Below are positions 1 through 5,801 of a DNA stretch of 14,050 nucleotides, one piece after another. Position 1 is the stretch's first letter, and the number at the start of each line of letters is the position of its first letter. This DNA comes from JABZIP01 sp052173355. Its GTDB lineage: Bacteria; Bacillota; Clostridia; Peptostreptococcales; Anaerovoracaceae. The DNA lies in assembly GCA_052173355.1 (NCBI GenBank), contig JBQMYS010000038.1, forward strand, positions 1-14,050, read 5' to 3'. The position numbers and the translations under genes are program-made. The notes beneath the pieces are model-generated. The model worked only from the letters and a program-made list of their open reading frames with translations. It ran no database searches and was not told where the DNA came from.

Positions 1-356
1 AGTGGCAAAAACATGGCAGGAGAAATTATTTTCAATCCATAAAATACTACCGCCGGAATTGTTCCTGCCCACTCAAACGAACCTATCAAACAGCCAACAA
101 ATAAAATTATAATGATTGCTTCTAAAGAACGGCTGACTGCATCCAAGGCTCCTGCAAGCATTTCCTTGTATTCATGACCGCATAACTTACCAACTATTCC
201 CGCTACAGCGCAAGCTATTACTACAGGTATATGCGGATCCGCACCCCAACCGATTACAAAGTTAGAAATCATCATTGCTAGTAATACCACGATAGGTATA
301 AACGCTTCTAACCTGCTCGGTAACCGAGGTGTCTTTTTTGCAATTTTTTCTTGCAT
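1..356 (-). CDS. nhaC: Na+/H+ antiporter, NhaC type, N-terminal part (runs off the left edge)
   Basis: A partial gene read right to left; 118 codons are visible from the ATG at 356 and the rest lies beyond base 1. The translation starts MQEKIAKKTPRLPSR, a short basic cytoplasmic tail, followed by hydrophobic stretches at about residues 19-38, 44-58 and 80-95, which fits the first membrane segments of a multi-pass transporter. The segment near residues 100-118 reads GTIPAVVFYG then LKIISPAMFLP, which matches my memory of the conserved N-terminal region of NhaC antiporters. Members of this family expel Na+ in exchange for H+ at the cytoplasmic membrane. The start is supported by AGAAGGTG about seven bases upstream and by a consensus promoter at 396-424. 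The substrate is inferred from family resemblance only, because the ion-binding region is not in the window. Confidence 0.8.
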   Translation of the reverse strand, partial: MQEKIAKKTPRLPSRLEAFIPIVVLLAMMISNFVIGWGADPHIPVVIACAVAGIVGKLCGHEYKEMLAGALDAVSRSLEAIIIILFVGCLIGSFEWAGTIPAVVFYGLKIISPAMFLP

Positions 357-395
357 TTTTTTCACCTTCTTTCTAATTTGTTAAAAATTTAATGT

Positions 396-424
396 ATTAT
401 AACATGAACTGGTGACATTGTCAA
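396..424 (-). promoter_or_regulatory. Promoter of the nhaC-type gene
   Basis: On the minus strand, TTGACA (419-424) and TATAAT (396-401) are separated by exactly 17 bases. This is a perfect match to the vegetative sigma-A/sigma-70 consensus, and it also has TGT directly before the -10 box (extended -10). The expected transcript start is near 389, giving a leader of about 33 bases to the ATG at 356. The gene therefore does not need read-through from the exporter gene upstream. An 11-base palindrome, TGACATTGTCA (413-423), overlaps the -35 box and could be an operator. Confidence 0.75.
413..423. promoter_or_regulatory. Palindrome over the -35 box of the nhaC promoter, possible operator
   Basis: TGACA-T-TGTCA is a perfect 5+1+5 dyad that overlaps the TTGACA -35 hexamer. 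A protein bound here would block RNA polymerase. Part of the symmetry comes free from the consensus hexamer itself, so the operator call is only a suggestion. Confidence 0.3.
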
Positions 425-452
425 AATTATATCAAACTCGGACGCCGCTTCT

Positions 453-474
453 ATAATAAAGCTTAATTTATTAT
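453..474. repeat. AT-only inverted repeat between the exporter gene and nhaC
   Basis: ATAATAAA (453-460) and TTTATTAT (467-474) form an 8-pair stem with a 6-base loop, about a dozen bases beyond the exporter stop codon. No T-run follows the stem on either strand, and all stem pairs are A-T, so it is not a classical Rho-independent terminator. It could be a weak 3'-end hairpin or simply AT-rich sequence. Confidence 0.35.
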
Positions 475-485
475 GAAAAATCTTC

Positions 486-1097
486 CTACATCACCAGTTG
501 TATAAAACTCCACAATAGTTTAATTCCATAGAAAATTATGACACCGCCACATATAATATTTATAATTCTCAATGTTTTATCTGTGATATTTGCACTAAAA
601 AGTGATATTACCGTAGAAATTCCCAAAAACCACATAACCGATGCAGACGCAAATCCCGTAACGAAAAACATATCTGTCCCTTGAGGTAACGTCGCTTTAA
701 ATGCCCCAAGCATCATTGATCCATCTATCAAAGCCTGCGGATTGAACCATGTCACAACACACGCCGTAGTAATTACCTTTACAATAGGTATATCCACTTT
801 TGTTGAACTATCCATCGTACTTTTTTCTCTAATCAGGTCTATTCCTATCTTAATTACAATCAGACTTCCAACAAGCAGAATTCCCATCTCCAATAAAGAA
901 GATGCCTGCATTACCGCACCCACTCCAAAAAAACACGCCATTCCAAGAGTAATATCAAAAAATATCACAATTAAAGCTGTCAAATATGCCCTCTTTTTTG
1001 CCTGTGTAATTGCAGTATTTATCACAAATAAATTTTGAAGTCCTATGGGTGCTACATATGCAAGCCCCATGGTAAGTCCTTGAATATAAATCTCCAT
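486..1097 (-). CDS. LysE-family amino-acid exporter
   Basis: A 203-residue membrane protein, the usual length for LysE/RhtB-type exporters, which pump amino acids out of the cell. It starts MEIYIQGLTMGLAYVAPIGL, followed by QNLFVIN, the typical LysE opening in which an APIG motif and QN lie in the first membrane helix. About six hydrophobic segments can be seen (near residues 5-27, 38-60, 68-88, 107-135, 142-168 and 178-200), and WFNPQALIDG at 117-126 matches the conserved W-x-NP region. I chose the ATG at 1097 over the longer frame from 1163 because the family begins here and because it follows the upstream stop in the arrangement TAA-A-ATG, a layout typical of translational coupling. No good Shine-Dalgarno lies at the normal distance (GGAAAGG is about 20 bases away), so re-initiation is likely. 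The substrate (lysine, arginine or another amino acid) cannot be read from the sequence. Confidence 0.85.
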   Translation of the reverse strand: MEIYIQGLTMGLAYVAPIGLQNLFVINTAITQAKKRAYLTALIVIFFDITLGMACFFGVGAVMQASSLLEMGILLVGSLIVIKIGIDLIREKSTMDSSTKVDIPIVKVITTACVVTWFNPQALIDGSMMLGAFKATLPQGTDMFFVTGFASASVMWFLGISTVISLFSANITDKTLRIINIICGGVIIFYGIKLLWSFIQLVM

Positions 1098-1098
1098 T

Positions 1099-1758
1099 TT
1101 ATCTATACAAATAATCAACCTTTCCGCACCAAATCGGTTCCAAATTTTCGTGCAATTTATCATATTCTTCGTCAGAAAGTTTATCCAGTTTATATAAATT
1201 CGTTCGTTTAATATAATATACTTCCGTCATCAGCTTCTCGGGAGTATTATCAAATTTTTCTCCACTTTCCCTTGCAAATGAATACCCTGATGTTATGGAG
1301 TCTGTAAAATCGGAATCCATAAACAAACTGGCAAAAATCGTTTTAGAATAGCTTAAATAAATAATCTTTATTTTTTTACCGTCTCGCTGTATTGTTCGTA
1401 AATTTTGCTCGGTGGAAATTCCTGTAAGATCCTCAAATCCCACACGCAGTTGAGTATATGTGTCTTTGTAATCAGCGGGTACATCTCCATCCTTGATAGC
1501 ATCTTGTAATTCTTTCCAATATGCATCCTTACCGTTTCCTAATAAAACAGCGTCAACCGGCTCTACATATACACGAGGTGAATAAGGCAGTGGAATTTCA
1601 TAAACCAATGAAAACCCTATAAATACAATTATCAAAATAATAACACTTATTAAAACTCTTTTGTCCCATTTTAATTTTCGTGTGCGGCATTCAATGCTCT
1701 TATTTTTTAATTCGATAATATCCTCATCTTCTTGATTTAATTGCTCAAATTCAAACAT
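1099..1758 (-). CDS. Unknown membrane-anchored protein coupled to a LysE-type exporter
   Basis: I do not recognise this 219-residue protein. Its first 24 residues are acidic (FEFEQLNQEDEDIIELK), then comes a basic stretch (CRTRKLKWDKR, about 24-34) and one hydrophobic segment at about 35-53. The positive charges before the helix predict the N-terminus inside the cell and about 165 residues outside. There is no lipobox and no cleavable-looking signal, so it is probably a single-pass anchored protein. The outer part is rich in charged and aromatic residues, and has one cysteine near the C-terminus (WCGK). Its start is well supported: GGGAAGGAG lies six bases upstream of the ATG and a promoter is readable at 1815-1843. 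It is the first gene of a two-gene unit with the LysE-type exporter, whose start is one base beyond its stop. A role linked to the exporter is inferred only from that linkage. Confidence 0.7.
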   Translation of the reverse strand: MFEFEQLNQEDEDIIELKNKSIECRTRKLKWDKRVLISVIILIIVFIGFSLVYEIPLPYSPRVYVEPVDAVLLGNGKDAYWKELQDAIKDGDVPADYKDTYTQLRVGFEDLTGISTEQNLRTIQRDGKKIKIIYLSYSKTIFASLFMDSDFTDSITSGYSFARESGEKFDNTPEKLMTEVYYIKRTNLYKLDKLSDEEYDKLHENLEPIWCGKVDYLYR

Positions 1759-1814
1759 ATATACTCCTTCCCCAAAACCTTAACTCCCATTCTCATAATA
1801 ATTTAATTTTAAAT

Positions 1815-1843
1815 ATTGTACCACTGCATAAATTAACTGTAAA
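1815..1843 (-). promoter_or_regulatory. Promoter of the unknown/LysE-exporter pair
   Basis: Read on the minus strand, TTTACA (1838-1843) and TACAAT (1815-1820) are spaced by exactly 17 bases, each one mismatch from consensus. TGG precedes the -10 box, giving an extended -10. The transcript would start near 1808, about 50 bases before the ATG at 1758. Confidence 0.65.
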
Positions 1844-1955
1844 GTTTAAAAAACGCAATATTTTTAGACTATTCTTAATTATCATATATAATCATGAGAG
1901 AAGTTCTGCTCGCATTTTATAAATTCGTATATTTTTTATATTTATGCGTTTTATT

Positions 1956-1973
1956 ATTCGATATATTCCGAAT
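1956..1973. promoter_or_regulatory. Operator-like dyad upstream of the purE promoter
   Basis: ATTCG (1956-1960) and CGAAT (1969-1973) form an inverted pair with an 8-base spacer. The right half sits in TATTCCGAATTAT, which resembles the PurBox known from PurR-controlled genes of Bacillus and Lactococcus (AWWWCCGAACWWT) in 11 of 13 positions. A third ATTCG lies at 1923-1927, 33 bases (about three helical turns) upstream of the first half. The dyad lies roughly 27 bases upstream of the -35 box, where an activator or upstream-bound repressor could act. AT-richness makes chance matches easy, so this is tentative. Confidence 0.3.
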
Positions 1974-1999
1974 TATATATTATTTTTTTTGATTTTTGG

Positions 2000-2028
2000 T
2001 TGATATTCTGTGCAAAAAGTGCTATATT
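2000..2028 (+). promoter_or_regulatory. Promoter of the purine operon
   Basis: TTGATA (2000-2005) and TATATT (2023-2028) are 17 bases apart, each one mismatch from consensus, and TGC before the -10 box makes it an extended -10 promoter. The start site is expected near 2035, only about 25 bases before the purE ATG. That leaves room for the ribosome binding site but not for a riboswitch or attenuator. Confidence 0.7.
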
Positions 2029-2059
2029 TAAGCCAAAGTTAATATAAAAGGAGAGCATA

Positions 2060-2554
2060 ATGAAAAAAGTCGGAATTGTAATGGGTAGCGATAGCGATCT
2101 TCCCATAATTGAAAAAACCGTAACTACTTTAAAAGAATTCAATGTGCCGTTTGAAGTGCACGTTTATTCTGCACACCGAACTCCTCAAATTGCAAGCGAA
2201 TTTGCACAAAATGCTCGCAAAAATAATGTAGGAGTAATAATTGCCGCTGCCGGTATGGCGGCTCACTTAGCAGGTGTTCTTGCTGCAAATACTACAATTC
2301 CTGTAATAGGTATACCTTGTAAAGGCGGTGCGCTTGACGGTATTGATGCACTTCTTGCTACCGTCCAAATGCCAAGCGGAATCCCTGTTGCGAGTGTAGC
2401 ACTAAACGGTGGTATAAATGCCGCGCTGCTTGCAATTCAAATACTTGCAGTTCAAGACGAAGAACTGGCTGCAAAACTTGATGCACATCGTAAAAAAGAA
2501 GAAGCTAAAGTTTTGGAAAAGAACAACAAAATTTTTAATCAATTTAACAACTAA
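2060..2554 (+). CDS. purE: N5-carboxyaminoimidazole ribonucleotide mutase / AIR carboxylase catalytic subunit PurE
   Basis: PurE acts in the carboxylation step of purine synthesis, giving CAIR from N5-CAIR (class I, together with PurK) or from AIR and CO2 (class II). The 164-residue length is normal. Visible motifs are VGIVMGSDSD (4-13), SAHRTP (37-42, containing the catalytic histidine, H39), the glycine/alanine-rich segment AAAGMAAHLAGVLAA (62-76) and QMPSGIPV (103-110). The SAHRTP and AAHLAG segments look like class I, which normally needs PurK, but no purK lies in this operon. The C-terminal tail (about residues 135-164) is charged and variable. It is the first gene of the operon, with AAAAGGAGAG placed six bases before the ATG and a promoter directly upstream. 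The identity is secure, but the substrate class is inferred. Confidence 0.95.
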   Translation: MKKVGIVMGSDSDLPIIEKTVTTLKEFNVPFEVHVYSAHRTPQIASEFAQNARKNNVGVIIAAAGMAAHLAGVLAANTTIPVIGIPCKGGALDGIDALLATVQMPSGIPVASVALNGGINAALLAIQILAVQDEELAAKLDAHRKKEEAKVLEKNNKIFNQFNN

Positions 2555-2557
2555 TCG

Positions 2558-2586
2558 TTCAAAATCCAACAAACGAATTTTATAAT
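2558..2586 (+). promoter_or_regulatory. Possible weak internal promoter before purC
   Basis: The 95-base purE-purC gap is the largest in the operon. It contains a perfect TATAAT (2581-2586) with TTCAAA (2558-2563, four of six consensus bases) 17 bases upstream. It could add transcription of purC onward. In such AT-rich sequence a TATAAT can occur by chance. I saw no terminator in the gap, only a weak AATCCA/TGGATT dyad (2563-2568 and 2588-2593). Confidence 0.3.
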
Positions 2587-2649
2587 ATGGATTAAATTTT
2601 AAACACTAAACCAATTTCAATATGAAAAATTATACAAAGGAGAATAGCC

Positions 2650-3363
2650 ATGTTTGAAAAAAAGGAACAACTTTATGAAGGCAAAGCGAAAAAAGTATTT
2701 GCAACAGAAGATAAAGATTATGTAATTGTATCGTACAAAGACGATGCAACAGCATTTGACGGCACTAAAAAAGGAACGATTGCCGGAAAAGGTATCGTAA
2801 ACAATCTGATGTCAAATCATATAATGAAAATTCTCGAAAAAGAAGGAATCCCTACTCACTTTGTCAAAGAATTAAGCGATACCGAAACAGTTGTAAAAAA
2901 AGTTTCTATTGTACCTCTTGAAGTAATTATACGCAACATATCCGCAGGCTCTTTCGCAAAAAGATACGGTGTAAAGGAAGGGATAGTATTCGATTCCCCA
3001 ACTATTGAATTTTCTTACAAAAACGACGAGCTCCACGATCCTTTAATAAATGACTATCATGCACTCGCACTCAATCTTGCTACAAAAGAAGAAATAGAAA
3101 CCATAAAAAACTATGCTTTCAAAATAAACAGCATAATGAAAGATTATTTTCTAAAAATTGATGTCACGCTCGTCGACTTTAAACTTGAATTTGGCAAGCT
3201 TGCAGACGGAAGCATCGTTTTGGCGGATGAAATTTCTCCTGACACATGTCGTTTTTGGGATGTAAATACGGGTGAAAAACTCGACAAGGATAGATTCCGC
3301 AGAGATCTCGGTAATGTCGAAGGCGCATATCAGGAAATGATGAAAAGAGTATTTGAAAAATAA
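2650..3363 (+). CDS. purC: Phosphoribosylaminoimidazole-succinocarboxamide synthase (SAICAR synthetase)
   Basis: PurC joins aspartate to CAIR using ATP, making SAICAR, which PurB later splits. At 237 residues it has the normal bacterial length. Motifs that can be read include LYEGKAKKVF (8-17, the nucleotide-binding opening), PLEVIIRNISAGSFAKR (89-105, the first family signature), LVDFKLEFG (174-182, second signature region) and LADEISPDTCRFWD (191-204), which carries the metal- and substrate-contacting acidic residues. The start is set by AAAGGAGA ending seven bases upstream. Its stop is 12 bases before purF. The family is unambiguous and nothing is unusual in the protein. PurC takes the product of PurE, the preceding gene, so the first two genes of the operon encode consecutive steps. 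Confidence 0.97.
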   Translation: MFEKKEQLYEGKAKKVFATEDKDYVIVSYKDDATAFDGTKKGTIAGKGIVNNLMSNHIMKILEKEGIPTHFVKELSDTETVVKKVSIVPLEVIIRNISAGSFAKRYGVKEGIVFDSPTIEFSYKNDELHDPLINDYHALALNLATKEEIETIKNYAFKINSIMKDYFLKIDVTLVDFKLEFGKLADGSIVLADEISPDTCRFWDVNTGEKLDKDRFRRDLGNVEGAYQEMMKRVFEK

Positions 3364-3365
3364 TC

Positions 3366-3370
3366 GGAGG
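3366..3370 (+). promoter_or_regulatory. purF ribosome binding site that fixes the start
   Basis: GGAGG lies five bases before the ATG at 3376. The purC stop TAA (3361-3363) is in the same reading frame as purF, so the purF protein cannot begin further upstream. This matters because it rules out a missed N-terminal catalytic cysteine. Confidence 0.85.
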
Positions 3371-3375
3371 TAAGA

Positions 3376-4800
3376 ATGGGAGGTTTTTTTGGAGTTGCAA
3401 GCAAATGCGAAATTTTATCGGATGTATTTTTCGGCGCTGATTATCATTCGCACCTTGGAACTGCCACAGGCGGAATAGCTATTTACGACAAAGAAAAAGG
3501 ACTTCAAAGAACAATTCACAACATAAGCAATTCCCCTTTTAGAGCTAAATTTGAGCACGTATTTGAAGAAATGACAGGTACAAGTGCCATCGGCTCTATA
3601 AATGACAGTGATCCTCAACCGCTTTTAATTCGTTCTAACATCGGTAATTACGCAATTTGTACTATAGGTATAATAAATAACAGTGAAGATTTAATCAAAA
3701 ACTACCTATCTTTTAGTGGCGGTCACTTTAGCACTATGACAGGCGGCAAGATAAACTCAACAGAACTTGTCGCATCTTTAATAAATCAAAAAAGCAATTT
3801 CATAGATGGAATTCAGTTCGCTCAAAGCCAAATTGAAGGAAGTATGTCTATAATGATACTTAAAGAAGATTCTAACATTATAGTTGCAAGAGATAAGGTG
3901 GGTCGAATTCCAATTTTTATAGGTAAAGATGATGACGGCTATTGTGCTTCATTCGAATCTTTCGTATACAAAAAACTGGGTTATGTAGACGAAAAAGAAT
4001 TAGGACCGGGTGAAATAGTTGAAATCTCATCCGATGGCATTACAGAACTTGTAAAGCCCGGCAGCAAAATGCGAATTTGCTCATTTCTTTGGACTTATTA
4101 CGGCTATCCGGCCTCAAATTACGAAGGAATAAATGTAGAATTGATGCGATATAAAAACGGCGAAATAATGGCAAATAATGACAATGAATTTATCAAAAAT
4201 TCAAATATTGATTATATCGGTGGTGTTCCGGATTCAGGTACACCTCATGCTATAGGATATTCTGCTAAAAGCGGTATAGCTTTCGCTCGTGCATTTATAA
4301 AATATACCCCTACCTGGTCACGCAGCTTTATTTCCCCAAGGCAAACCGAACGTGCAAAAGTAGCCAAAATGAAACAACTGCCTGTTTGTGAGTTAATCAA
4401 AGACAAGAACTTAATGTTCATAGATGACTCTATAGTAAGAGGAACGCAACTTCGTGAAACTGTAGAATTTCTTTACGATAACGGTGCAAAATCTGTTCAT
4501 ATCCGTTCTGCGTGTCCCCCTATAATGTACCCTTGTAAATATCTTAACTTCTCAAGATCAAACGGAGAAATGGAGCTTTTAGGGCGCAAAATTATAGACG
4601 AACTTGAAGGCGATGAAGGTGTAAAACACATAGAGGAATATGCAGATTCCGCAAGTGAACGCGGTCAAAAATTTAGAGAATGCATATGCAAAAAATTAAA
4701 CCTTGCATCTTTGGAATTTCAATCATTGCAAGGTCTAATAGATGCTATAGGATTAGATGAGTGCAAGCTTTGCACTTATTGCTACAACAAAAAGGAGTAA
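3376..4800 (+). CDS. purF: Amidophosphoribosyltransferase PurF, variant with a degenerate glutaminase site
   Basis: PurF makes phosphoribosylamine from PRPP, the committed step of the pathway. This 474-residue protein has the standard two-domain layout. The phosphoribosyltransferase half is intact: GGVPDSG (282-288), KYTPTWSRSF (309-318) and the PRPP loop IDDSIVRGT (349-357). Cysteines at 235, 387, 463 and 466 lie where the Bacillus-type enzyme binds its 4Fe-4S cluster, and C380 and C469 are extra. The N-terminal Ntn-hydrolase half is odd. It begins MGGFFGVASK where a normal PurF has a processed cysteine in CGVFG, so glycine replaces the nucleophile. The usual arginine motif is IGSINDSDPQP (72-82), the usual HNGN is TIGI (96-99), and the usual SDSE/SDTE is NSTE (127-130). 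An upstream in-frame stop excludes a longer start. I recall similar GGFFG-type PurF proteins in Bacteroidetes and Clostridia. Glutamine use is therefore doubtful and ammonia use is inferred. Confidence 0.88.
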   Translation: MGGFFGVASKCEILSDVFFGADYHSHLGTATGGIAIYDKEKGLQRTIHNISNSPFRAKFEHVFEEMTGTSAIGSINDSDPQPLLIRSNIGNYAICTIGIINNSEDLIKNYLSFSGGHFSTMTGGKINSTELVASLINQKSNFIDGIQFAQSQIEGSMSIMILKEDSNIIVARDKVGRIPIFIGKDDDGYCASFESFVYKKLGYVDEKELGPGEIVEISSDGITELVKPGSKMRICSFLWTYYGYPASNYEGINVELMRYKNGEIMANNDNEFIKNSNIDYIGGVPDSGTPHAIGYSAKSGIAFARAFIKYTPTWSRSFISPRQTERAKVAKMKQLPVCELIKDKNLMFIDDSIVRGTQLRETVEFLYDNGAKSVHIRSACPPIMYPCKYLNFSRSNGEMELLGRKIIDELEGDEGVKHIEEYADSASERGQKFRECICKKLNLASLEFQSLQGLIDAIGLDECKLCTYCYNKKE

Positions 4801-4803
4801 AAA

Positions 4804-5793
4804 ATGGATTATAAAGATTCCGGAGTAGATATACACGCAGGTTACAAATCGGTAGAATTGATGAGGAGTCACATAGCGCGCACTATGATCAAAGGTGTTT
4901 GTGGTGACGTCGGCGGTTTTGGCGGTCTTTTTGAACTCGACCTATCAGGTATTAACAATCCTGTATTGGTAAGCGGTACGGACGGTGTCGGTACTAAATT
5001 AAAACTCGCCTTTTCTCTTGATAAACACGATACTATAGGAATTGATTGCGTTGCCATGTGTGTTAATGACATAATTTGTTCAGGTGCAAAACCGCTATTT
5101 TTTCTCGACTATATCGCTTGTGGTAAAAATATCCCCACTAAAATCGAGCAAATTGTAAAAGGTGTATGTGACGGTTGTATTCAAGCAGGTGCTGCGCTTA
5201 TAGGTGGCGAAACTGCTGAAATGCCCGGATTTTATCCGATAGACGAATACGATCTTGCCGGATATTGCACAGGTATCGTTGATAAAAATGCAATCATAGA
5301 TAATTCAAAAATATCGGAAGGTGATGTAATTATCGCACTTGCTTCAAGCGGAGTTCACTCAAACGGTTTTTCACTCGTCAGAAAAGTATTTGACTTGGAA
5401 AAAGACAAGGCTCTTGCTGAAGAATTGCTAATTCCGACAAAAATTTATGTGAAACCTATACTCGCACTATTAAGGGAAATAAATATAAAAGGCATTTCCC
5501 ATATTACCGGAGGCGGATTTTACGAAAATATCCCTAGAATGCTGCCTGAAAAAATTTGTGCACAAATCGAACGAAAAAATATAAAAGTTTTACCTATATT
5601 CGACAGGCTGGCAAAAGATGGAAAAATCGAAGAATACGATATGTTCAACACTTTCAATATGGGAGTCGGTATGGCTGTCGTTGTAGATAAATCCGATGTA
5701 GATAAAGCTATAAGCATACTTACCTCTTTCGGAGAAGATGCCTATGTAATAGGAAGCACAATACAAAGCGATAATAAAATAATAATAAAATAG
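4804..5793 (+). CDS. purM: Phosphoribosylformylglycinamidine cyclo-ligase (AIR synthetase)
   Basis: PurM closes the imidazole ring, turning FGAM into AIR with ATP. At 329 residues it is close to the usual 330-350. Readable motifs are YKDSGVDIHAG (3-13), SGTDGVGTKLKLAF (57-70), VNDIICSGAKPLFFLDY (87-103), the ATP/magnesium segment IGGETAEMPGFY (133-144), SSGVHSNGFSLVRK (181-194) and HITGGGFYENIPRMLP in the C-terminal half. It belongs to the same superfamily as the synthetase domains of PurL, which supplies its substrate from the end of this operon. The gene starts three bases after the purF stop, and its Shine-Dalgarno (AAAGGAG) runs into the purF TAA, which points to coupled translation. No anomaly was seen. 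Confidence 0.97.
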   Translation: MDYKDSGVDIHAGYKSVELMRSHIARTMIKGVCGDVGGFGGLFELDLSGINNPVLVSGTDGVGTKLKLAFSLDKHDTIGIDCVAMCVNDIICSGAKPLFFLDYIACGKNIPTKIEQIVKGVCDGCIQAGAALIGGETAEMPGFYPIDEYDLAGYCTGIVDKNAIIDNSKISEGDVIIALASSGVHSNGFSLVRKVFDLEKDKALAEELLIPTKIYVKPILALLREINIKGISHITGGGFYENIPRMLPEKICAQIERKNIKVLPIFDRLAKDGKIEEYDMFNTFNMGVGMAVVVDKSDVDKAISILTSFGEDAYVIGSTIQSDNKIIIK

Positions 5794-5801
5794 AGGCGAA
5801 C

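Larger units (their letters stand above)
1759..2059. promoter_or_regulatory. Divergent control region between the unknown/exporter pair and the purine operon
   Basis: About 300 very AT-rich bases without a credible gene. From left to right they hold the leader and promoter of the leftward unit (1759-1843), a stretch with dyads and ATTCG/CGAAT half-sites (1911-1978), and the purE promoter, short leader and ribosome binding site (2000-2059). I looked for the conserved loops of a purine riboswitch (the TATGG and TTTCTACC-type segments) and did not find them on the plus strand. Confidence 0.7.

Noticed and set aside
453..480. Rho-independent terminator between the exporter gene and nhaC
   Set aside because: The stem is made only of A-T pairs and no T-run follows on the strand where termination would be needed, so only an inverted repeat is reported.
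742..1038. A 98-codon plus-strand frame opposite the LysE-type exporter
   Set aside because: It is a shadow of the exporter gene, whose minus-strand product has the right family motifs, length and membrane segments.
1098..1163. Longer start for the LysE-type exporter (extra 22 residues from 1163)
   Set aside because: The extension overlaps the end of the upstream gene, lacks a ribosome binding site at the right distance and does not look like the family's N-terminus, while MEIYIQGLTMGL at 1097 does and sits one base after the preceding stop.
1894..1992. A 32-codon, very hydrophobic plus-strand reading frame (MREVLLAFYKFV...)
   Set aside because: It has no ribosome binding site, and its hydrophobicity follows simply from T-rich sequence. 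It lies upstream of the only plus-strand promoter seen in this region.
1860..2059. Purine riboswitch or other leader RNA upstream of purE
   Set aside because: The conserved loop segments of the purine aptamer are not present, and the promoter lies only about 25 bases before the start of translation.
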